Source of the DNA: Bacteroidaceae bacterium
GTDB taxonomy: Bacteria > Bacteroidota > Bacteroidia > Bacteroidales > Bacteroidaceae
DNA: 64,000 nt
Assembly: GCA_017525235.1 (NCBI GenBank)
Contig: JAFXTC010000053.1
Coordinates: 1 to 64,000 of the forward strand
Direction of reading: 5' to 3'
The position numbers were made by a program, and so were the translations under genes. Positions 53,161-63,551 of the stretch are shown here, one piece after another. A model generated the notes under the pieces. The model did not search any database. It was not told the DNA's origin and worked only from the letters and a program-made list of their open reading frames with translations. The stretch's first letter is position 1, and the number at the start of each line of letters is the position of its first letter.

Positions 53161-53168
53161 TAACTTTG
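53161..53168 (+). promoter_or_regulatory. -7 box of gpmI
   Basis: TAACTTTG 40 bp before the ATG at 53209. No clear -33 at standard spacing. Confidence 0.55.
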
Positions 53169-53208
53169 CAAAAAATTTGAGGAATAGCAAACAAAAACAG
53201 AATATATT

Positions 53209-54726
53209 ATGGCTAAGAAAGCACTTTTGATGATCCTGGATGGCTGGGGCATTGGTAATAAAGGTAAGGGTGATGTTATTTATAACACGCCGACTCCTTA
53301 TATGGATTATTTACAGAAGAACTATCCCAACAGCCAGTTGCTGGCATGTGGCGAGAACGTTGGTCTGCCCGACGGACAGATGGGTAACTCTGAGGTAGGT
53401 CACCTGAATATTGGCGCCGGCAGAATTGTTTATCAGGACTTGGTAAAGATTAACCGCGCCTGTGCTGACGGTAGCATCCTGAAGAACCCTGAGATTGTAA
53501 GTGCATACGAGTATGCTACTTTGAACGGCAAGAATGTTCACCTTATGGGTCTTACCAGCAACGGTGGCGTTCATTCTTCACTGGATCATCTGTTCAAGTT
53601 GATAGAGATTGGTAAGGAATACAAGGTTCAGAACACCTTTGTTCATTGCTTTATGGACGGTCGTGATACCGACCCCAAGAGCGGTAAAGGCTTCATTGAG
53701 GAAGTAACGGCTAAGTGTAACGAAGCAGGCAATGCTGCTATTGCCAGCATTGTAGGTCGTTTCTACGCTATGGACCGTGATAAGCGTTGGGAGCGTGTAA
53801 AGATAGCATACGACTTGTTGATTAGTGCCGAGGGCAAGCAGGCTACCGATATGGTGGAGGCTATGCAGGACAGCTATGACGAGGGCGTAACTGATGAGTT
53901 CATCAAGCCTATCAACAATAGTACCATTGACGGTACTATCAAGGAAGGTGATGTAATCATCTTCTTCAACTATCGCAATGACCGTGCCAAGGAACTTACA
54001 ATCGTACTCACGCAGCAAGATATGCCAGAACAGGGTATGAAGACCATTCCCGGTTTGCAGTATTATTGCATGACTCCATACGATGCCAGTTTCACTGGTG
54101 TGCACATACTCTTCCCCAAGGAAAATGTTACCAACACATTGGGCGAGTACATCGCTTCGAAGGGCCTGAAGCAGTTGCATACTGCTGAAACAGAAAAGTA
54201 CGCTCATGTTACTTTCTTCTTTAATGGCGGTCGTGAGGCACCCTACGAAGGTGAGGAGCGTATATTGGTGGCTAGTCCAAAGGTTGCTACCTACGACCTG
54301 AAGCCAGAGATGAGTGCCTATGAGGTTAAGGATAAGCTGGTAGCTGCTATCAAGGAAGACAAGTACGACTTCATCGTTGTTAATTTTGCTAATGGCGATA
54401 TGGTAGGTCATACTGGTGTTTATGAAGCAATCGAGGCTGCCGTAAAGGCCGTTGACCAGTGTGTGAACGAGGTGGTAGAGACCGCCAAGAAAGTTGGTTA
54501 TGAGACCATCATCATTGCTGACCATGGAAATGCCGACAATGCATTGAACTCGGACGGCACTCCTAATACGGCTCACTCTTTGAATGCTGTTCCTTTTATC
54601 TATGTAACAGAGAACAAAGATGCTAAGGTGGAGAATGGTGTACTGGCCGATGTGGCTCCCAGCATTCTGCACATCATGGGCCTGGAGCAGCCTGCTGATA
54701 TGACAGGCAAGTGCCTGATTAAATAG
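53209..54726 (+). CDS. gpmI: 2,3-bisphosphoglycerate-independent phosphoglycerate mutase
   Basis: 505 residues, alkaline phosphatase superfamily. [10 protein letters not shown] (metal Asp), [17 protein letters not shown] with the phosphorylated Ser, [22 protein letters not shown] and [10 protein letters not shown] with metal ligands. It converts 3- to 2-phosphoglycerate in glycolysis. Single gene with own -7 box and a strong terminator right after the stop. Confidence 0.98.
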   Translation: MAKKALLMILDGWGIGNKGKGDVIYNTPTPYMDYLQKNYPNSQLLACGENVGLPDGQMGNSEVGHLNIGAGRIVYQDLVKINRACADGSILKNPEIVSAYEYATLNGKNVHLMGLTSNGGVHSSLDHLFKLIEIGKEYKVQNTFVHCFMDGRDTDPKSGKGFIEEVTAKCNEAGNAAIASIVGRFYAMDRDKRWERVKIAYDLLISAEGKQATDMVEAMQDSYDEGVTDEFIKPINNSTIDGTIKEGDVIIFFNYRNDRAKELTIVLTQQDMPEQGMKTIPGLQYYCMTPYDASFTGVHILFPKENVTNTLGEYIASKGLKQLHTAETEKYAHVTFFFNGGREAPYEGEERILVASPKVATYDLKPEMSAYEVKDKLVAAIKEDKYDFIVVNFANGDMVGHTGVYEAIEAAVKAVDQCVNEVVETAKKVGYETIIIADHGNADNALNSDGTPNTAHSLNAVPFIYVTENKDAKVENGVLADVAPSILHIMGLEQPADMTGKCLIK

Positions 54727-54737
54727 ACTCCTCTAAA

Positions 54738-54761
54738 CCTCCCCGCAAGGGGAGGCTTTTT
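54738..54761 (+). terminator. gpmI terminator
   Basis: CCTCCCC, loop GCAA, GGGGAGG followed by CTTTTT. It resembles the GC-rich REP hairpins found in coding genes and may itself derive from one. Confidence 0.88.
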
Positions 54762-54773
54762 GATTATTAACTA

Positions 54774-55436
54774 ATGACGGTTAGAATAGAGCCTTCTTGG
54801 GGCGCACAGCTCGCTTCTGAATTCGAGAAGCCATACTTTGAGCAGTTGACACAGTTTGTTCGCTCGGAGTATGGCTCCTGCGTTTGTTATCCTCCAGGTC
54901 GACTTATTTTCAATGCCTTTGACACAACGCCCTTCGACCAAGTGCGTGTGGTTATCTTGGGGCAGGATCCTTATCACGAACCTGGTCAGGCGCATGGACT
55001 ATGCTTCAGCGTGAATGACGGGGTACAGTTTCCTCCTTCATTGCAGAATATCTTTAAAGAGATAGAGGATGAAACGGGGGCTCCCATGCCGCAAAGCGGA
55101 AATCTGACAAGATGGGCCAAGCAGGGCGTCTTCTTACTGAACACGTGTCTGAGTGTGCGTCAGCATCAGGCTTTCAGCCATAGCGGACATGGTTGGGAAA
55201 CGTTTACCGATGCGGTTATCAGTATCCTGAGCAGAGAACGTGAAGGATTGGTCTTTATGCTTTGGGGTGCTCCTGCAGGTAGGAAGGCAGCTTTGATTGA
55301 TGCAAGTAAGCATTGTGTTTTGCGGTCGGCACACCCCAGTCCATTAAGTGCCTACAGAGGTTTCTTTGGTAACAATCACTTTAATCTGTGCAACCAATAC
55401 CTGCAACAGCATGGACAGCAGCCCATCCAGTGGTAA
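54774..55436 (+). CDS. ung: Uracil-DNA glycosylase
   Basis: 220 residues, family 1. VVILGQDPYHEPGQAHGLCF (catalytic Asp and Tyr), PSLQNIFKEIEDETG, FLLNTCLSVRQ and HPSPLSAYRGFFG with the catalytic His and Leu loop. It removes uracil from DNA at the start of base excision repair. Its last codons overlap the possible upstream starts of the next gene. Confidence 0.97.
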   Translation: MTVRIEPSWGAQLASEFEKPYFEQLTQFVRSEYGSCVCYPPGRLIFNAFDTTPFDQVRVVILGQDPYHEPGQAHGLCFSVNDGVQFPPSLQNIFKEIEDETGAPMPQSGNLTRWAKQGVFLLNTCLSVRQHQAFSHSGHGWETFTDAVISILSREREGLVFMLWGAPAGRKAALIDASKHCVLRSAHPSPLSAYRGFFGNNHFNLCNQYLQQHGQQPIQW

Positions 55437-55452
55437 GAAGGACTTGCCTCCC

Positions 55453-55992
55453 ATGTTGATGGTGGGCGATGTAATTGTGCATACTGATATCGTAACAGAG
55501 TTTTTCTGTTGCAATATTGAGAAGTGTCAGGGCCGTTGTTGCGAGGAAGGAGATGCCGGAGCGCCTGTAACGTTAGACGAGATTGCCTACATAGAGGAGC
55601 AGTTGGACCAGATATGGCCCGACCTGAATGCTCAGGCGCAAGCTGTGATAGACAAGCAAGGTGTTGCCTATTCGGATCCCGAAGGTGAGTTGGTGACCAG
55701 CATCATAGGCAGTTGCGACTGCTGTTTTCGTGGGCAGAAAGGCTGCCTGTTGGCGCAGCGTCCCATCAGTTGTCACCTTTATCCCATTCGCGAGAAGAAA
55801 ATGGGTAGCCTAACAGGTCTTAACTATCACCGTTGGGACATCTGCAAGGATGCTGTGGCGTTAGGAAAAGAACATGGCATACGAGTTTATCAGTTCCTAA
55901 AAGAGCCGCTTATACGTAGATTTGGTGATGTTTGGTACAGGGAACTGGAGCAGGTTGTGGATGAACTGCAGAAACAGGGATATATAAAATAG
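55453..55992 (+). CDS. DUF3109 family cysteine-rich protein
   Basis: 179 residues from the Met at 55453 (MLMVGDVIVHTD), which fits the usual short start of the family. In-frame Mets at 55411 or 55348 would overlap ung. Eight or more Cys: FFCCNIEKCQGRCCEEGDAG and SCDCCFRGQKGCLLAQRPIS-CH. These patterns suggest metal or Fe-S binding as in YkgJ-like proteins. No known function. A prolyl-tRNA deacylase gene follows after 21 bp. Confidence 0.8.
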   Translation: MLMVGDVIVHTDIVTEFFCCNIEKCQGRCCEEGDAGAPVTLDEIAYIEEQLDQIWPDLNAQAQAVIDKQGVAYSDPEGELVTSIIGSCDCCFRGQKGCLLAQRPISCHLYPIREKKMGSLTGLNYHRWDICKDAVALGKEHGIRVYQFLKEPLIRRFGDVWYRELEQVVDELQKQGYIK

Positions 55993-56013
55993 GTAGTTAA
56001 AGAAGATGTTTTT

Positions 56014-56532
56014 ATGGAAAGAGAAGAACAGGTCCTTGCTTTCTTGAGGGAGCATGGCATAGCTTTTACCAACTATAATCACCCTGAGGGGAAGAGTATA
56101 GAGGAAGCCAAAAGGTGGTGGAAAGATGACGGCAGTGTGCATTGCAAGAATATCTTCCTACGTAACCACAAGGGAAATCAGCATTATCTTGTGTGTTTCC
56201 ATTGCGATTATGATTTGGATATTCATGATTTGGAACATCGCTTGAAGGCAGCTTTGACGGCCCAAGGAAAGAATGCACCAGGAAAGCTTTCTTTTGCTTC
56301 ACCCGAGCGTATGATGCGTTATCTAGGTTTGGAGCCTGGAAGCGTCTCACCCTTTGGGCTCATTAATGACGCAGAACATCATGTTCACCTTTTCCTTGAC
56401 AGTCGATTGCAGAAAGCCGAAACGTTGAGTTTTCATCCCAACGATTGCAGGGGTACGGTGGTAATAAGCAGAACAGAGTTTGAACGCTATCTGCAGATAG
56501 TGGGTAACACTTACGAATACATTACATTATAA
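56014..56532 (+). CDS. YbaK/ProX-type prolyl-tRNA editing protein
   Basis: 172 residues. Typical YbaK fold: YNHPEGKSIEEAKRWW, CKNIFLRNHKGNQHYLVC with the conserved Lys, FASPERMMRYLGLEPGSVSP and FGLINDAEHHVHLFLD. Such free-standing domains deacylate mischarged tRNA (Ala-tRNA-Pro). It ends at a strong bidirectional terminator shared with gyrB. Substrate within the family is inferred. Confidence 0.87.
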   Translation: MEREEQVLAFLREHGIAFTNYNHPEGKSIEEAKRWWKDDGSVHCKNIFLRNHKGNQHYLVCFHCDYDLDIHDLEHRLKAALTAQGKNAPGKLSFASPERMMRYLGLEPGSVSPFGLINDAEHHVHLFLDSRLQKAETLSFHPNDCRGTVVISRTEFERYLQIVGNTYEYITL

Positions 56533-56538
56533 GATAAC

Positions 56539-56567
56539 AAAAGGGGTGTAGCGATACACCCCTTTTT
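56539..56567. terminator. Bidirectional terminator between the ProX-type gene and gyrB
   Basis: AAAAGGGGTGTA, loop GCGA, TACACCCCTTTTT: a 12-bp stem with T-runs on both strands, between convergent genes. Confidence 0.9.
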
Positions 56568-56587
56568 CTATAATGTTTTTATGATTT

Positions 56588-58624
<2,037 letters not shown>

Positions 58625-58705
58625 TTATTTTTTATTCCCGAACAGAAGTATTTTAGAAAAGTCTTTCAGATTTACCCCAAAAGCAAACCATAGAGGAGAA
58701 AAAAC

Positions 58706-58737
58706 AAAAAAGCAGCTCCCGTGTGGAAACTGCTTTT
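58706..58737 (-). terminator. rpsT terminator
   Basis: On the minus strand AAAAGCAGTTTCC, a short loop, GGGAGCTGCTTTTTTG: a long stem with a T-rich end, 32 bp past the rpsT stop. Confidence 0.8.
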
Positions 58738-58768
58738 ATTGTGTCCGCTATGACAAATAGAGTGCAAT

Positions 58769-59023
58769 TTATGCCAGCTTCTGAATATGACGAGCTAGCT
58801 TAGACTTTAGGTTTGCAGCCTTATTCTTGTGAATAATGTTAACCTTTGCCAACTTGTCCAGAGCTTTCTGAACACTTGGGAACAACTCAATAGCTGCAGC
58901 CTTGTCTGTGGTTGCACGCAATTTGCGTACAGCATTACGCATGGTCTTGGCGTAATATCTGTTGTGGAGTCTTCTTTTCTCCTCCTGACGGATTCTCTTG
59001 ACTGATGATTTGTGATTAGCCAT
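58769..59023 (-). CDS. rpsT: 30S ribosomal protein S20
   Basis: 84 residues, Lys-rich helical hairpin. [20 protein letters not shown] start and [21 protein letters not shown]-terminus are typical. It binds 16S rRNA. It is 30 bp downstream of tRNA-Glu on the same strand and shares its promoter, followed by its own terminator. Confidence 0.97.
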   Translation of the reverse strand: MANHKSSVKRIRQEEKRRLHNRYYAKTMRNAVRKLRATTDKAAAIELFPSVQKALDKLAKVNIIHKNKAANLKSKLARHIQKLA

Positions 59024-59053
59024 TTTGAATTTTATTATGTTTTTGTCCTATTG

Positions 59054-59125
59054 TAGTCCCTAGGAGAGTCGAACTCCTCTTTAGAGAATGAAAATCTCTC
59101 GTCCTAACCGATAGACGAAGGGACC
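59054..59125 (-). tRNA. tRNA-Glu (anticodon TTC)
   Basis: 72 nt. The reverse complement starts GGTCCCTTCGTCTATCGG and ends with AGGGACTA; the acceptor stem pairs over 7 bp (one G-T). The anticodon stem AGAGA/TCTCT holds the loop TTTTCAT, anticodon TTC. The T arm reads GAGGAGTTCGACTCTC. No CCA is encoded. Confidence 0.97.
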
Positions 59126-59178
59126 GAACCTTCGGCGTTTAGCCAGTGCTTTTGAGGGAGTTTCCTCAATTGCGGTTG

Positions 59179-59209
59179 CAAAGGTAGGTCTTTTTCGCTG
59201 ACTGACAAA
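59179..59209 (-). promoter_or_regulatory. Promoter of tRNA-Glu-rpsT
   Basis: Minus strand -33 TTTG (complement of 59206-59209) and -7 TACCTTTG (complement of 59179-59186), 19 bp apart, about 55 bp upstream of the tRNA 5' end. Confidence 0.72.
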
Positions 59210-59313
59210 ATATTTTTGAAGAAAAATGTCTTTTGTATGGCAAAATTAGGGGCACTAAGCAAAAAAATCCTCTTTTTTTGATAACTTTACAATATAAAAA
59301 GACTTAAGGCAGA

Positions 59314-60039
59314 GTGTTAGAACGAACGATAGGAGTAGTACTGCATCAACTTAGATACAATGATGAGAGTGTTATTGTAAACATCTATACAGAGCAGTAT
59401 GGGAATGTGGCTTTTTTGGTTAAAATGCCCAAGCAGAAACGCAGCAATGTTAAGACACAGCTATTGCGCCCGCTGAACATTCTTGAGTTGGATTTTGATT
59501 TCAGGCCTAATCAGACCTTGCAGCGGATAAGCGATATGAGATTACATATTTCTTATGAAACGTTGCCTTATGACTATGTAAAGGGAGCTATGGCTCTTTT
59601 CCTGTCAGAGTTTCTTTATTACGTCTTAAAGCATGAGATGGCGAACCAGCCTTTGTTTCGTTACCTATATAATAGCCTTCAGTGGCTTGATCGTTCACAA
59701 AAGGGACTTGCGAACTTTCACCTTGTTTTTTTGATTCGATTGACTCGGTTTATCGGTTTTTGGCCTAATATTCAAGGTTACCTGAATGGGATGGTTTTCG
59801 ATTTGAGGGACGCAGCAATGGTAAGTGTATTGCCAGCACATGGGCAATACCTGAGCGTAGAGGAGTCGGCTTACTTGCCATTTTTATTAAGGATGGATTA
59901 TGCAACCATGCACCTTTTCCGATTTGACCGTCAGCAAAGGGCAAGGGTGTTGGATATGTTGGTGGATTATTATCGCATGCACATCCCCGAATTTCCTGAG
60001 TTGAAATCCTTGGATGTGCTGCGAACAGTATTCTCTTAA
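59314..60039 (+). CDS. recO: DNA repair protein RecO
   Basis: 241 residues from a GTG start (GTG TTA GAA), chosen because MLERTIGVVLHQLRYNDESV is the usual RecO start. N-terminal OB fold to about residue 80 (LVKMPKQKRSNVKTQLLRPL), then the helical domain. It loads RecA through RecR at gaps. The zinc-binding Cys of many RecO proteins are absent, as in some Bacteroidetes. It converges with ftsZ, 15 bp apart. Confidence 0.93.
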   Translation: MLERTIGVVLHQLRYNDESVIVNIYTEQYGNVAFLVKMPKQKRSNVKTQLLRPLNILELDFDFRPNQTLQRISDMRLHISYETLPYDYVKGAMALFLSEFLYYVLKHEMANQPLFRYLYNSLQWLDRSQKGLANFHLVFLIRLTRFIGFWPNIQGYLNGMVFDLRDAAMVSVLPAHGQYLSVEESAYLPFLLRMDYATMHLFRFDRQQRARVLDMLVDYYRMHIPEFPELKSLDVLRTVFS

Positions 60040-60054
60040 TCTTGCTTTACCTGA

Positions 60055-61371
60055 TTAGAAGTTGAATGTTAAGATTCCGTCAGGTTCTATCTCTGATGCG
60101 GGTTTTGCAGGAGCAGCAGTTGGCTTTGTAGAGGAGAATTTGTTAAGGTCGTCTTTTGTGCGACGATAAGTAGGTATTGTTTCTACCATAGAGATAATAT
60201 CGTCATTATCGAGTTCCTCATCTCTGAAGATGTGGACGTAACGACGGCGACGTGGTGATGACTTATCGCTACCATAGTACATCTCCATTCGTTCCCCCTC
60301 TTTTTGTTTCTCTTCTTGTTCAATAGCAGCTTTTTCGCGAGATTGCTGTTCAGACATTTCTGTAATGCCAGGAACATTCTGCAGTCCGAATCCTGTGGCG
60401 AGCAGGGTTATTTTAACTTTGTTACCTAACGAACTATCTGTAGCCAAACCCCATTTTGTTTCAACATCCTCGCGGAACTTGCTCATGAAGTCGTGAACTT
60501 CATTGATCTCTTCCATCATAAGGCTTTCGTCTTCCTTATCACTGCAGAAGTTGATATTCAACAGGACTTTCTTGGAGTTAAAGATGTCGTTGTTGTTTAG
60601 CAGGGGGCTGTTCAGAGCTTCGTTAATGGCTTTGGTAACGCGATTTTCACCTTCTCCGTATCCTGTACTCATGATGGCAACGCCACCATCTTTCAGGACG
60701 GTTGTTACATCCTGGAAGTCTAGGTTCATGATACCATGCATTGTGATAATCTCTGCAATACTCTTTGCCGCGATGCTAAGTGTATCATCGGCCTTTGCGA
60801 ATGCCGTCAACACAGTAAGTTCAGGATAGATTTCACGCAGTCGCTCATTGTTAATGACCAACAAGGCATCAACATGCTTGGAAATCTCTTCTACTCCGTC
60901 CAGAGCTTGATTAATCTTCTTGTTGCCCTCGAATTTGAAAGGTATGGTTACAATTCCTACGGTAAGAATACCGGCATCTTTAGCACATTGGGCGATGATA
61001 GGAGCTGCGCCAGTACCGGTTCCTCCACCCATTCCCGCTGTAATAAAAACCATACGTGTTCCGTCGTTGAGCATTTCTTTAATCTCGTCCAGACTTTCTA
61101 ATGCAGCCTGCTTAGCTTTCTCTGGTCGATTACCTGCTCCCAAACCATCTTTACCTAATTGTAGATGATTGGGTATGGGAGAGTCACTCAACGCTTTTTT
61201 GTCGGTATTGCATAATACGTATGTAACGTCATGAATACCTTCACGATACATGTGATTAACGGCATTGCCACCACCGCCGCCTACACCAATAACCTTGATG
61301 ATGCTTTGTTGTGTTTTTGATTCGAAGTTAAAGGAAATGCCTCCTTGGTTGAAATTCATATTGTTTGCCAT
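60055..61371 (-). CDS. ftsZ: Cell division protein FtsZ
   Basis: 438 residues. Tubulin-like GTPase: VIGVGGGGGNAVNHMYREG, the GMGGGTGTGAAP loop and NLDFQDVTTVLKDGGVAIMS. The C-terminal linker (about 335-400) ends with the Bacteroidetes motif ETIPTYRR and a final ILTFNF. It polymerises into the Z ring at the division site. Follows ftsA with a 20-bp gap. Confidence 0.98.
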   Translation of the reverse strand: MANNMNFNQGGISFNFESKTQQSIIKVIGVGGGGGNAVNHMYREGIHDVTYVLCNTDKKALSDSPIPNHLQLGKDGLGAGNRPEKAKQAALESLDEIKEMLNDGTRMVFITAGMGGGTGTGAAPIIAQCAKDAGILTVGIVTIPFKFEGNKKINQALDGVEEISKHVDALLVINNERLREIYPELTVLTAFAKADDTLSIAAKSIAEIITMHGIMNLDFQDVTTVLKDGGVAIMSTGYGEGENRVTKAINEALNSPLLNNNDIFNSKKVLLNINFCSDKEDESLMMEEINEVHDFMSKFREDVETKWGLATDSSLGNKVKITLLATGFGLQNVPGITEMSEQQSREKAAIEQEEKQKEGERMEMYYGSDKSSPRRRRYVHIFRDEELDNDDIISMVETIPTYRRTKDDLNKFSSTKPTAAPAKPASEIEPDGILTFNF

Positions 61372-61391
61372 AATACATCCTTCTTTTACGG

Positions 61392-62801
61392 TTATTTTTC
61401 GTCGTTCTTCTCTTCCTCGTCATCTTCCGGTTCACTCAACCAACTGTTGAGAGTATGGAAGAAGTTGTTTATTTTTTTCTTCACGCCGCCATTCTTTTTC
61501 GGCTTTTCTTGTTCGGAGGGCATCTCCTCGGCAGAATCGTTGCCATTTTCTATAATAACAGTCTCATTTTGCTTGGAAGTTATGTCATCTCCGGCCTTTT
61601 CCTTTTCCTCTTCTGTCTCTGTGGACGAAATGTCAGTTATTACGGGTGCTTCACCTACACAATTTTGGTCGCCTTTGAGCAATAGTGCCATAAGTGTGTA
61701 TAGGTTGCCTTCTTCAGGAATGTGAACGTTATAGGCTAGGCTGATATTAAGTGGTAACCCCTTGGTAAGTCTAATTTGTTTGTCTGTTTGTGTGTATTCA
61801 GTAATAGCTTTGACAAGATGCTTTGCTTTACTGGCTCCACCAGTCAATAGGATTCCAGAAAGCAATTTGTCATTGTACTGTTTAATATGTGCCCATATAT
61901 TTACAATGATTTCTTCGTATCTTGCTTCCGTGATATTACGAAGCTCTCCTTCTGTAATAGTGCGGTCAAAACTTATCTGAATAGGGGTTTTGTTGGGTTC
62001 TTCTTCTGGTTCGTGCCAGGCTGTTCCATACTTAAGTTTAAGTTGTTCAGCCTCTCCTAACTCTATGCTCTTTGTGCTGATGTCTGTTGTTACATTGTTA
62101 CCTCCCAGTGGTATGACAACAAGATGGCGCAGTATATTGGAGTAATAAACAGAAATGGTAGTAGTGTCGGCTCCAAAATCTACCAGAGCACACCCTGAGC
62201 GCTTTTCATTTGCGCTAAGCAGGCAATCTGCTAGACATATAGGTGAGATGAAGAGATCGGCCATTTCAAGACCTGCATTCTTTACACAGCGTTCTATGTT
62301 TTCGCTCATGCCATTACGGGCGACAACATTGATGAAACGTGCCTCTATCTGTTCGCATTGCATGCCTACAGGGTCTTGAACATAACGGTTGCCTATTTTG
62401 TATTCCTGTGGAATAACATCATGGATTTTTGCTTGAGGATATACAACCCCGTTATTAATCTCCTTGAGTTGGTCAATGATCTTGTTGTCAATCAGTGTTT
62501 TCTCTGCGAATTGATAAGGAACGTTATTTTCCAAAGTCCTTAAAGATTGTCCTGATAGGCCCACAAAAACCCGTTTTGTACAAATGCCCAAGTCTTCATT
62601 GATTTTCTTCACGACATGCGATATAGCTTGTGTCGTTTTGTCGATATTATCAACAAGTCCTTTTCTGATGGAATCGTTGGTTTCTTCTTGAGAAATAGCT
62701 AAAATTCTCATGGTACCGTCAGGTTCCCTTTTACCAGCAATACCCCTAATGGCGGTGGAACCTAGTTCCACGGCAACGATAATGTCCTTTTCTGCTCCCA
62801 T
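61392..62801 (-). CDS. ftsA: Cell division protein FtsA
   Basis: 469 residues, actin-like ATPase. VAVELGSTAIRGIAG (phosphate 1), CALVDFGADTTTISVYYSN (phosphate 2) and LLTGGASKAKHLVK (adenosine). The tail holds an amphipathic-like helix KKKINNFFHTLNSWL and a very acidic end. It tethers FtsZ to the membrane. The C-terminal 100 residues are acidic and low-complexity (SSTETEEEKEKAGDD). Between ftsQ (3-bp gap) and ftsZ. Confidence 0.97.
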   Translation of the reverse strand: MGAEKDIIVAVELGSTAIRGIAGKREPDGTMRILAISQEETNDSIRKGLVDNIDKTTQAISHVVKKINEDLGICTKRVFVGLSGQSLRTLENNVPYQFAEKTLIDNKIIDQLKEINNGVVYPQAKIHDVIPQEYKIGNRYVQDPVGMQCEQIEARFINVVARNGMSENIERCVKNAGLEMADLFISPICLADCLLSANEKRSGCALVDFGADTTTISVYYSNILRHLVVIPLGGNNVTTDISTKSIELGEAEQLKLKYGTAWHEPEEEPNKTPIQISFDRTITEGELRNITEARYEEIIVNIWAHIKQYNDKLLSGILLTGGASKAKHLVKAITEYTQTDKQIRLTKGLPLNISLAYNVHIPEEGNLYTLMALLLKGDQNCVGEAPVITDISSTETEEEKEKAGDDITSKQNETVIIENGNDSAEEMPSEQEKPKKNGGVKKKINNFFHTLNSWLSEPEDDEEEKNDEK

Positions 62802-62804
62802 AGT

Positions 62805-63551
62805 CTATATTGTTTTTGTGTTATTTTTCTTGGTACATACAATCTGTCCGTTATAAGACAAGTTAATAATGGAGTATTTGTTCCATCCTGTTTGGCTGAG
62901 ACCATTCTTGTAGAATAACATCAAGTTCTCTAGTTTTTTCTTGAAGTTGTCGGCAGTCCCTAAGATTATCACATGTTCTCCAACCCTTGGATATAATTCT
63001 ATCTCATGTTTATCCGTTACGTGGATTTGCTCAATCTGCTTATCCCAAAAATCATCTTCATAGATGAATCTTATCAGTTCCATAAGGTTCTTCTTTGCAT
63101 AGTCTTTAGTGATGTTACCTGTTACGATACAAAGGTCAATGTTTATGTTGTCAACGGGCATGGTGGCACCCTTCCTGTCAAGGTAATAGTTTTCTCCGTT
63201 ATTTTGTACAATATGAACAATAGGTTGTTGTGGCATAATTTGGATACACAGATGGCTTGCTGCAGAGCAATAGCATCTGGCACTATCTATATAAGGATCC
63301 TTTTGAAGTATCTTCTCCAATCCTTGTATGTCGATGCTACTCAACTTTTGTCCTTCGGCAAAGACCTTGTTCTTCGTCAGAATGTTATAAATGTAATCAG
63401 TGCTCACGACTCCACCTTCCAGGCTGTCCATTATTTGTATGTCAACAGCCTCGCAGACACGTTCTTCCGTACGTTGGGAGAATTCTACTATTGCAAATAT
63501 CAGATAGCCTGCAACCAGTAGGAGAAGTATTATTTTGAGTGCAGTTTTCAT
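62805..63551 (-). CDS. ftsQ: Cell division protein FtsQ
   Basis: 248 residues. One N-terminal membrane helix (IILLLLVAGYLIFAIVEF) and a POTRA-like part (VSTDYIYNILTKNKVFAEGQ; IDIQGLEKILQKDPYIDSAR). It links early and late division proteins in the periplasm. Its start overlaps the murC stop (ATGA). Confidence 0.9.
   Translation of the reverse strand: MKTALKIILLLLVAGYLIFAIVEFSQRTEERVCEAVDIQIMDSLEGGVVSTDYIYNILTKNKVFAEGQKLSSIDIQGLEKILQKDPYIDSARCYCSAASHLCIQIMPQQPIVHIVQNNGENYYLDRKGATMPVDNINIDLCIVTGNITKDYAKKNLMELIRFIYEDDFWDKQIEQIHVTDKHEIELYPRVGEHVIILGTADNFKKKLENLMLFYKNGLSQTGWNKYSIINLSYNGQIVCTKKNNTKTI

Noticed and set aside
55348..55452. Upstream start for the DUF3109 gene overlapping ung
   Set aside because: Extra residues (MPTEVSLVTITLI...) are translations of ung in another frame; the family normally begins close to the VGDVIV segment.
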